The translations under genes were made by a program, and so were the position numbers. Under the pieces are notes generated by a model. The model was given only the letters and a program-made list of their open reading frames with translations. It was not told the DNA's origin and ran no database searches. This document shows, piece by piece, positions 24,471-33,041 of a stretch of 64,000 nt of DNA. Position 1 is the first letter of the stretch. Every line of letters starts with the position of its first letter. The DNA comes from Hedera helix (Eukaryota > Streptophyta > Magnoliopsida > Apiales > Araliaceae), in NCBI GenBank assembly GCA_947179155.2, contig OX359269.1, positions 54,627,524 through 54,691,523 of the forward strand, in the 5' to 3' direction.

Positions 24471-25117
24471 TAGTTAGTTAGTAGTTGCTTATGATAAGTC
24501 TTCCCAGGCCTGTTACCAGCCTCCACCTTCAAAGTTAAAATACAACCAACCAACCAATTCTCTTTCAGTAGACTAAACCACCAACAACCAAAAAAAGTAT
24601 AAATAAAAAAAATGAAGAAACAAAATCAACTTTTTGTTGTGATTTATTTCTCTAACATGTCCTCCCACAATACCAAGAAGCAAAAAACGAATTAATACAG
24701 CTAGGTCCTTTTGAAAAATTATTAGTTGGGGATAGAGTTAATTGGTACCCCACACCAATCAAATATTATTATTTATATAAAGTTTGTACAAAAATTAATA
24801 AATAGGTCCAAATATGAGATTTTCTCAAATCTTATACAAATAACAGTATGTGATTGATGAAGAGTAACACCTGAGCCTATCAGAGCTTTGAATAATTACT
24901 CGGTCCTCTATGCCAACATAAATTACCTCCATTTTTCTTTTTGCCAAACAATCATAAACAACAATAGAAATAAAATTATCAAATCATTTGGAGATTGGTT
25001 TCCTCTCCCCAATTTATTCATCAAAAAGACATTCTTCTAAAAACAAATAAGAAAAGGAGAAGATAATCAACAAGCATCATTTAACTTGCTCTGCTCAAAC
25101 TACGTTCTGTGAAAAAG
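23425..25117. other. Intergenic, AT-rich, with microsatellite
   Basis: Promoter side of the dehydrogenase gene to about 23600, then AT-rich repeats and a TA/TG microsatellite (separate entry), then the likely 5' leader of the RopGEF-derived locus from about 24950. No gene is supported. Confidence 0.4.
24395..24469. repeat. Imperfect TA/TGTA microsatellite
   Basis: Alternating TATATG, TATACA and pure TA runs over about 75 bp. Confidence 0.9.
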
Positions 25118-25488
25118 ATGGTTCGAGCACTCGAGGAAGAGGAAGAAGAAGAAGAAAATTTGAAGTCGGGGTCGTATCATTTTCAAGGAATGCGTGAAGA
25201 TGGAGGACGACGAGCGCATAGCATGGACCTTGATAGCAGCAATAACGGCTCAATGTCACCTTTAGATAATAGGATAATCAGAAGTCATTCATCCGGACCT
25301 TTAAATAATTAGCATCTTGAGAAACAACAAATTGGTTTTGCACTTAACCGTCTAGACAAAATAAAATCTCGCCTAGGAAGGGACTATACATCGTTTATTT
25401 AGAAATTGTGTACAAAAAAATAAAATCGCAACATCCTATAATTAATTTTCCTCTTATCAAACAATGAAGCTGAAATAAAGATGGGGTT

Positions 25489-26114
25489 AGGGGTGAAAAT
25501 CGGTCCGATTTACTCGGTACCCGACTCAGATTCGACTCGAGAATATGATCCGGGGTTCGGATTCGGTAGGCATCCGAGCCGAATATGAGCCAAACTCGTT
25601 TATGGGATTATAATACTGAACTCGAATCTGAGCAGCACACTGTTCGCTCGTTTTAGAGTTCGAGTACACTACCTTCATCTGATCCATACTCGATCCTTAC
25701 TCAATGAACCCTACTCGTTTAGGGGTTCGATGTATGACATTTGATAAATATAATGATGTTACTAGAAATTGTATTATAGTATAATTAATATTATAAATTT
25801 ATCATTGTAATTTTTGTAACTTGTATTTTTATATATAAATAAAATTGAAGTTTTTCTAAGTTTTCATTTTTATGTCTCATTTTGGTGTGATCCATCTCAT
25901 ATTCGAGCTCGAATAGAGGCTCGCGAATTACTCGTTGTGAAAACGAGTCGAGTAATTTCGAGCCGAGTAGTATCGAGTAATTCATCGAGTCGAACTTGAG
26001 CAACCTTAGAAATTATCATTTCGAATTCGAGTCGAACCTGAACACAAATTTTCTGATCCGAGTCGAGCTTGAGCATCAGAGTGTTCGGATCGACTCGGAA
26101 TCATTTTCACCCCT
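25489..26114. mobile_element. hAT-like MITE, 626 bp
   Basis: The left end AGGGGTGAAAATCGG and right end TTTTCACCCCT are inverted. The flanks AGATGGGGTT (25479-25488) and AGATAGGGTT (after 26114) form a near-perfect direct repeat, compatible with an 8-bp hAT target duplication plus chance extension. The interior is full of ACTCG/CGAGT motifs in both orientations, typical of subterminal transposase-binding repeats. No coding capacity. It sits inside the RopGEF pseudogene. Confidence 0.7.
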
Positions 26115-26262
26115 AGATAGGGTTACTCTGGATAGGGGCAAGCCAAAAATGTATTTCAGCGCCTCCGAGAATCAATGTTTTTTTAATACTTTTGTATTCT
26201 CGGATCACACATACATATATAATATATATTATATTACAATGACAATATAATAACTAATATAT

Positions 26263-26264
<2 letters not shown>

Positions 26265-26300
<36 letters not shown>
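26265..26300. repeat. (TA)n microsatellite
   Basis: About 18 TA units within the degenerated part of the RopGEF locus. Confidence 0.9.
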
Positions 26301-26301
<1 letters not shown>

Positions 26302-28152
26302 TATATTGACTCATAATAAGCTTTTTTAAATCACAACTATTCATAAATAATTAATTCATTAATTATTTTGAAAAATAATATAAATTAGATTATTATTTAG
26401 TTTAAAAATATTATAGAAAGAGATACATATATTTAGGGTATATAAGTCATGTGATTAAAATTTAAATGAAAAAGTTATAAAATTTTAATTTGACCCCATA
26501 CAATAAAAAAATTATAAAATTTGAGTGGAATCCATTTATATATAATACTTAAAAATTTTAAAATTTATTCTACATTATAAAACAATTTTTTTTTTTTCCC
26601 TGGGATCAATTGACCTCACTCCAACGCACCTAGCTTCGCCACTGACTATGACTATGGAGGTAAAAACTCTCGATCTCTCTCTCTCGATCTCTTTGAGCTT
26701 CGTAACAGCACCTAATATTCCTCATTTGAACAGGTAATGACAACAAGGGGGAGAACTGATATTCTCATGAATATCCTTGCACCACGCAAGCTTGACGCGA
26801 TGCTTATTGTAAGAACATGCATCTTTTTTGACTTTAATTTACTAGGCTATATACTAACATTGATTATTTATTAAGTATATTTCAATTTCCCGTAATGAAC
26901 AGGACTACGTAGAGAACTTTAAAGATCAAAACGAGTTTACTTACATGTCTAAAAACTCTGACGAGCCCCAAAATTGGAAAAACAAGAGAAATGATGACAA
27001 ATGGTGGATACCTACTCCTCAGGTTCCTCCAAATGGCTTATCCGATGTTTCAAGGAAATGGTTGCAATTTCAGAAAGACTCCGTAAACCAAGTACTCGAA
27101 GCATCCATGGCTATAAATGCTCAAATCCTATCAGAAATGGAGATCCCTGAAAACTACATCGAATCTCTCCCAAAGGTAGTATGATAAATATAATTCCTAT
27201 AGAATTCTATTACCATTTGTAGGCTCATAACCAGCATTACTAAAATTTTATACTCCTCATTGTAGAATGGGAAAACAAGCCTCGGAGACTTGCTCTATAA
27301 AAGTATCATAGTGGAATACTTCGATCCGTACCTTTTTCTTTCAACTATTATCATCAGAGCATAAAATCCTTGACCTCAAGAATAGGATTGATGCATCCAT
27401 GGAGATCTGGAGGTGAAAGATGAACACTAAAGATGGAAAGTCATCTTGGGGTTCAAGTGTGAGTTTGGAGTAGAGAGAACAATTTGAAGAAAGATTGGAG
27501 ACCATCCTACTCATTCTGAAGCATAGATACCCTGGAATCCCTCAATCTGCACTAGACATTAGCAAAATCCAATACAACCGGGTAAGAAAAGCTTTGATCC
27601 TTTGGACATCATTCATGCATCTCTGAGCAAAAAATGACTTTTCTAGTTTGCGAAGGGATGGTCCTGTAAATTTATGTAAATAATATTCTTATCCGTTTTT
27701 CCTTGGTTATACTTCGTTTTTTATGTTAATTTTTAATTAATGATTTTTGTGTATAATATATACTAATACTTATTTCATAGGATGTGGGACATGCTGTTCT
27801 TGAGAGCTATTCAAGAATATTAGAAAACTTGGCCTTCACAGTCATGTCACGTAGAGAAGACGTTCTCCATGCGGATTCTGTTGCACAAAATCCATTAATC
27901 GAAGAAAGAAAGGGATGCCCTTTTAGAGAATGCACATCAGTTAAAGGCCCAGAGAGGTTCCCAAATGCCAAAGAAGAGCTAGAGAGGCTCAACACAGGGG
28001 AAGCACTCACCTTAATGACATTGTTAGATTTCATGGGTTGGAATGTGGATCAAGGGGATGCTGACCAGAAGAAAAACTCGCAGGAAGTTAGCCAAAGATG
28101 GCCTGAGCAAACCCCCCCAATATTGTCACTAACAAGAAATTTTCATATTTAG

Positions 28153-28869
28153 ACAAGCTTGAGAACGGGACTAATTAGGATCATCTTAGAAGCAGATTAA
28201 GATTAACTGAATCCGAGGAAGAGACTGACTCAGATAAATATACAGCAAGAGTGTAAAAGCTTGTCCTTGTATGTAAATTTGCAGGCGTACATAGGTTTGT
28301 TGAATTATGAGTCTTCTGTCTGTAATTGCTGCGAATGAGATACCTAATAGTGTCTGCAATACTTAGATAAGCTGTCCTCTGTACTCGAAATCACTTTGTT
28401 GATTTGTACCATAGAAATTATTTCTGACTAGATGCATGGAAAGTCTTTTTGTCTTGACCTATTTGTAACTCAAATTTCATGAACTTGCGATTATTAACAG
28501 CCCCACAAATGACAAAGCTTATGCTGAATACTTGATCTAAATTCATCACAGATACAAAATAGATCCAGTATCAGGACCATTTCTTGGCAAATGATGGGCA
28601 GAGCAATGATTAGGATATGATGTAATAGTTATCAATGAAGAATGATTGCCACGCATGTTATCCAACAAAGACTTAAAAAGTCAGCTTACTGGTGGAAAGC
28701 TAATTATAGCAGGATTAATAGTCAGGGGGGAACGGGCTGATTCGCTCAAGTTTAAAAGGCATTCGAAAGGTCAAAGATGCATGTTACCACAGAAGAAGTT
28801 TATCTTTTCTCAATCATCTTTTACTCTTATATTGTATCCATACAAAAAAATAGACACACACACACACAC

Positions 28870-28900
<31 letters not shown>

Positions 28901-29096
28901 AGAATGGAAAAAAGAACTAACAGGTCTAAATATTAACCAGGTTATCAGAATAGTATCAAGTCAACAAGAATGCCCCAAATGGCATAAACAACATTTCAAA
29001 ATAATTAAGGGGTCTTAGGAGGGATCAAACATACTTACAAAGGAAGATACATTTAAACACAACCACGAGTTTGAAGGATGTAGGATCTAGAAAAAA
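28153..29096. other. Convergent spacer between RopGEF pseudogene and psaH
   Basis: Contains the former 3' region of the RopGEF locus and the psaH 3' untranslated region. A CA/GA microsatellite lies at 28853-28902. No other gene is recognised. Confidence 0.4.
28853..28902. repeat. (CA)n(GA)n compound microsatellite
   Basis: About 9 CA units followed by about 15 GA units. Confidence 0.95.
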
Positions 29097-30936
29097 TTAG
29101 ATTTTTCCACGTGGACCAAGCTTTGGTGGAAGTTGTGGTCCCTTCTTGATTGGTAGAATGTCCCCTGAGGCTGTTGAGCTTAGATAAGCAAGGGTGGAAC
29201 CACCTCCCAGTATCAAGAATTTGAGCAAAAGACCTCTCTTAGTGAAGGGAGCGGCAAATGTCTCAAAGAACTTGCTCTACATTTGCAATTGAAAATATGA
29301 GATAAAGCAGCTTATACAGATTACCTAATATTCAGTAAATATATGACTATATGAGGAATCAGAAGAAACATGTTCATGCACATAAATAAATATTAGAGCT
29401 ACTGAATGAATTCTAAACATGTAACTGGCCTTAACCTAAGAACAAATTGGTCCAGAGTTGCTGACCTTGAACACATGACACTTCAGCTTGCATTTTGCTT
29501 TTCCTACACAAGTTCTCACAATTACATATACAAGTAACTGACTATAGAAGCAATTATCTTGTCATACAATTCAGCAGCGAAGATCCAATTCCAGCCATTC
29601 TATTAAGGCAAGTTTACAACTGAATGCCTGAAATTTTATGCTATTAAGTCTATAATACCTCTATTCCAAAAATAAGTATGATTTTCTTAGTTGACTTATT
29701 TTGGAGGGAGTACAACTATACTAGATGTAGCACATTTATAATCAGTCCTTTACCCATCCCCATAGCCTCCAATTGTTCATATTAAGCTAAATTCACTATA
29801 TATCTAATCAGTTGCCAGTTTCTTTGAACCATAAAGTTGCTGGTCACTTGGATCACTCATATAAGTAAAACTGGCTGCATTCTTGCAAGTTTTTTATTTA
29901 GTGAGAAAGAAACATTCATATTGATTAATGGCAAATCTATTTACACTGCTTTAATTCGTAGTACCCACATTAACTTGAAAATGGGTGAAACATGGCCTGT
30001 TCGGGAATGACTTTTTTTTTTTTTGACTTAAAGTTAAAATTTGAGTAGATTTATAAGTTAAAATTTGAGTAGATTTATAAGTTAAATTTAATAAAAGTGT
30101 TCGGCATCATTTTTACTTATAAGTCGGGAATTATAAGTAATAATTATGGATGTATTCGGGTAATAATGACTTATAAGTTAAGTAAAATGTAAAAATTACT
30201 AAAATGTCCTTTAATAGGAAGAATGTTAAAAAAACAAGGAGGGGCAGTTTTGTCATTTCACTGCAGTTGACCAACTTAAAAAAAATGACTTATAAGTCAT
30301 TTTTTTTAAGTAACTAAAACTTGCTTATTTTTTTAAACTTTTTTTTCGACTTATAAGTCATTTTTTAAGTCATTCCCGAACCGTACTTTTAGCAAACCAA
30401 CTTATAAGTTGGGTTAACCAACTTATAAGTTCGTCCCGAACAGGCATAGATCCTTAAGCACCAATTGAACACCACAATTTATTTTCAAACTTAAAAACAT
30501 TAAATAAAACCTGGTGATTATTTATCAAATATTGTTTACAAATATTAATTCAGAGAAAAAAATATAGAGTCAGATACCTGAAGAGTGTTGTATGGTGAAG
30601 GTGCATCAGATCCATACAAGTCCCACTGGCCGGTGGTGTTGCCTAAATCCTCCAAATCAAAGTAGACACTCTTTTCACCATATTTGGCCACAACAGCACC
30701 AGCTCTATAAATATATAACACCAAATAGCACAATAATATCAGCGAACAAAATTGGGAATGTAAAAAATAACATCCTACCCATTCAATAAAGACTTCTTTT
30801 GTTACTTGAAATTGGTGGATCTCAAACTCTGGTGAGATGGCTTGATGTGGAGCTTAGTCCCAGTGAGTGAGCTTCCAGCACCAAGGCCCTTAACGGTGAT
30901 AGGCTGAACAACAGCAAAGGTTGCTAGAGATGCCAT
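29097..30936 (-). CDS. psaH: Photosystem I reaction centre subunit VI (PSI-H), chloroplast precursor
   Basis: There are three exons on the minus strand, 30936-30806, 30704-30578 and 29276-29097, giving 145 residues. The N-terminus [19 protein letters not shown] and following Ser/Thr/basic residues are a plastid transit peptide (about 1-45). The mature protein begins around [20 protein letters not shown], with [16 protein letters not shown], then [20 protein letters not shown], one membrane span (about [12 protein letters not shown]) and the end [14 protein letters not shown]. This is essentially the canonical PSI-H sequence. PSI-H lies on the side of photosystem I that docks LHCII during state transitions. 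Intron 2 (1.3 kb) carries a Stowaway remnant and a foldback MITE. It is head-to-head with plastid RPS17; promoter motifs are listed separately. Confidence 0.96.
29658..29710. mobile_element. Stowaway remnant in psaH intron 2
   Basis: CCTCTATTCCAAAAATAAGT and its inverted partner ACTTATTTTGGAGGGAG are separated by only ~15 bp and flanked by TA. This is a collapsed Stowaway-type element of 53 bp. Confidence 0.6.
29995..30445. mobile_element. Foldback MITE in psaH intron 2
   Basis: The ends GCCTGTTCGGGAATGACTT and CGTCCCGAACAGGC are inverted. The inside contains many copies of the palindrome ACTTATAAGT (TGACTTATAAGTCA-like) and a 28-bp tandem duplication (AAAATTTGAGTAGATTTATAAG, about 30036-30082). 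Non-coding, 451 bp. I could not define a convincing target duplication, so the superfamily is left open. Confidence 0.65.
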
Positions 30937-31058
30937 TGCTGCCTTTTGCTTCAAAGCTAACTAAATTATTCCCAGTTACTAGTTAGCTATTGGATGGATG
31001 TCTCTTGGCTGACTGGCTGGCTTTGGGTTTTTGATCTTTTTGTATTGATTTAGCTTGC

Positions 31059-31137
31059 CACGTGGCTGGTTGGGTTTTGCTTGGGAGAGATATGGGATCC
31101 TAGTTACGAGGTGCCACGTGGGTAAGAGCTGGATAAG
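31059..31137 (-). promoter_or_regulatory. G-box pair and I-box of psaH
   Basis: Two perfect G-boxes, each inside GCCACGTGG-type context, lie at 31059-31064 and 31115-31120. The GATAAG I-box at 31132-31137 is part of a small palindrome GGATAAGCCTATCC that gives one GATA core per strand. They are 120-200 bp upstream of the psaH ATG. G-box plus I-box is the standard arrangement of light-regulated photosynthesis promoters (HY5/PIF bZIP-bHLH and GATA/MYB-type factors). Occupancy is inferred, not shown. Confidence 0.6.
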
Positions 31138-31310
31138 CCTATCCTTTTAAGATCATTTGCAAAATCTAGGCCGTCGAGTCTGAAGCGAATCATGGAGGGA
31201 TTGGTCTATGTGCTACCGGCTTCTTTTCTTTTTGAGGACATTTGTCAAACATATTGTGCTCATCCCGAAAAGAATAAATATAAATATATTATAATTAAAT
31301 ATTACATTAA

Positions 31311-31403
31311 ATATTATATTTATTTAAATTATTAAAAAATAAAATACGACGCAAATTTTAATATTATATTTTATTTTTTAATAATATAAATAAATATAAT
31401 ATA
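31311..31403. repeat. AT-rich inverted repeat
   Basis: The left arm around TATTATATTTATTTAAATTA is nearly complementary to the right arm ending AATATAAATAAATATAATA, forming a ~40-bp stem with a short loop around CGACGC. Probably the core of a decayed MITE in the psaH/RPS17 spacer. Confidence 0.6.
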
Positions 31404-32021
31404 TATAAACTTGTCCTTTCCGAAAAATGGTTTCCGCAGTTTATTCTGTGTGTGTAAGATTTACATCCCTTAGTACTTACTAGTATGATAGTGCCTTTAG
31501 CAACCTCGAAACTTAACTCATCAGCAACAAATTAAAGACAGCAGTGTCTCAGCTTTCAAAATCAGAAAATAATGGTATATAATCCAACTAAGCCTAATGA
31601 ATCCTAAAATTCTCAAGATTTTACCCTCTTAATAAAGCGGTGATTGTTTAAGATTTAGCAATAAACGGTAATGATTTAAAATTTAACAAATGATATATAC
31701 TGTGAATATTTATTTATATATTTTTTAATTATTTTAATAACTATTAATGATAAAAAAAAATTAAAATTCATTTTTTCTATAATTTTATCAAATTTTATAT
31801 ATTAATATAAAATTATAATGTGATATAAATTTATTATAAAAATAAATATAATATTCAAATACAATATCCATTCACTATATCGGATATCAGGCAACTAATT
31901 CAGCTTTATAATGCTATAGGCAAAAGCACACGAACAAAACCCCTCACCTCAAGAACTCAATCCATGATTCCTCAGTCAGACTTCTTCTCTTATCCATACA
32001 AACAAAACCACAAACACAAAA

Positions 32022-32501
32022 ATGTCTCTCCCCCAACCTCTCCTTCAACTCCCTCTATCCCAATTCAAGTCCCTCAATCTCACATCCCCGTTCCTCCATG
32101 GCTCCTCCTCCCCAACTTCCCTCCTCTCTAAACCCTCTTCTTCTTTTTCTCTCTCCTCCCAAAACTCGCGGCCACTCACTTTCCTCCCACCAATCCGAGC
32201 CATGAAATCCCTTCAGGGCCGAGTCGTTTGCTCTACCAACGACAAGACCGTGTCTGTGGAAGTGACCCGTCTGGCTCCGCACCCTAAATACAAGCGCAGA
32301 GTCAGGAAGAAGAAGAAGTACCAAGCCCACGACCCAGATAACAAATTTAAAGTTGGTGATTTTGTTCAGCTCGAAAAAACCAGGCCCATTAGCAAGACCA
32401 AAACTTTTCTTGCAATTCCGGTCCCTCCAAGGAATGCCCCGAAGACGAAGGAGGTTGCGCCTCAAGAGCTTGGACTTCCATTGGAGTCTCAGCAAGCTTG
32501 A
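32022..32501 (+). CDS. RPS17: 30S ribosomal protein S17, chloroplast precursor (uS17c)
   Basis: A single exon of 159 residues. The first ~58 residues are Ser/Leu/Pro-rich without acidic residues, a plastid transit peptide (MSLPQPLLQLPLSQFKSLNL). The S17 domain follows: MKSLQGRVVCSTNDKTVSVE, HPKYKRRVRKKKKYQAHDP, FKVGDFVQLEKTRPISKTK, which is the OB-fold core that binds 16S rRNA helices in the small subunit. A short C-terminal extension follows, as in plant plastid S17. The length matches plant precursors. The gene is intronless, divergent from psaH and convergent with the TCX gene. Confidence 0.95.
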   Translation: MSLPQPLLQLPLSQFKSLNLTSPFLHGSSSPTSLLSKPSSSFSLSSQNSRPLTFLPPIRAMKSLQGRVVCSTNDKTVSVEVTRLAPHPKYKRRVRKKKKYQAHDPDNKFKVGDFVQLEKTRPISKTKTFLAIPVPPRNAPKTKEVAPQELGLPLESQQA

Positions 32502-32538
32502 ATGCCGATTTCTTCAACTTCTTATGGTACTTCATATT

Positions 32539-32596
32539 AATGGAATGTCTTTGGGCTAATGTTTGAATAATGGATTGTCTTTGGGCTAATGTTTGA
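32539..32596 (+). repeat. Tandem 30-bp duplication in RPS17 3' region
   Basis: AATGGAATGTCTTTGGGCTA and the following bases recur 30 bp later with one difference (AATGGATTGTC). The repeat starts 38 bp after the stop codon, so it lies in the probable 3' untranslated region. Confidence 0.85.
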
Positions 32597-33041
32597 CTGA
32601 TATGGGATTTGATTAATTAAGTGTTTGTGTTTTTTTTGATTGTGTGGAATTAATGGAGCTATATGTTGTTATTACAAAAAGAAACTTGGTTATACTCAAT
32701 TCATCAAACGATAAAGAACAGAAATTTAGAATCACATTTTCATCACAGAGTGTAATGATTATAATGCGCAATGATATTCGTAGCAATTTATGATTTGAAA
32801 ATAATGATCGATGTCTCACATGTAATTTTTTCGATATAGGGTTTTACTCTCTTCAACCAAACCCCAAATTAATTAGCAAAAAAGGAGAGTATGTAAAGTG
32901 ATAAGAAAAGATGAGGTTTGCACAAATCAGGCAAAAAGACTTTTTATAACAGCATCTGAAATACTGAAGTTTAGTTCACCATGGCTAAAATTATTACTAC
33001 ATGTGCAAAATAAATGGACTGAACAACATGTTATTTAGCTT

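Larger units (their letters stand above)
25118..28152 (+). pseudogene. RopGEF (PRONE-domain) pseudogene
   Basis: Pieces of a plant Rho-GTPase exchange factor lie in order on the plus strand. 25118-25395: an N-terminus starting MVRALEEEEEEEENLKSG, with PLDNR and RSHSSGP, then an in-frame TAG. 26734-26808: RKLDAMLI. 26903-27175: KWWIPTPQVPPNGLSD, S-V-N-Q-V-L-E-A-S-M-A-I-N-A-Q-I-L and EIPENYIESLPK. 27266-27581: NGKTSLGDLLYKS, then [18 protein letters not shown]. 27781-28152: AVLESYSRILENLAF and a tail with DFMGWNVDQG. These match the PRONE domain. The N-terminal half of PRONE is missing between 25395 and 26734, where a hAT-like MITE sits. The fourth piece has a frameshift near 27355 and in-frame TGA and TAG (after EIWR and after SVSLE). 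Introns still have GT-AG ends. It cannot make a full RopGEF. Assigning the first piece to the locus is inference. Confidence 0.8.
30937..32021. other. Divergent promoter region between psaH and RPS17
   Basis: A 1.08-kb spacer between two start codons on opposite strands. The psaH side carries CACGTG and GATAA motifs (separate entry). The middle holds an AT-rich hairpin. The RPS17 side ends in a C/A-rich leader (about 31930-32021). No TATA box is obvious for psaH, which fits published reports that photosystem I nuclear promoters are often TATA-less. Confidence 0.5.

Noticed and set aside
26577..26645. TE-like 3' end (poly-T then CCTAGCTTCGCCACTGA)
   Set aside because: Resembles the end of a common plant repeat, but no second border could be found, so no element was called.
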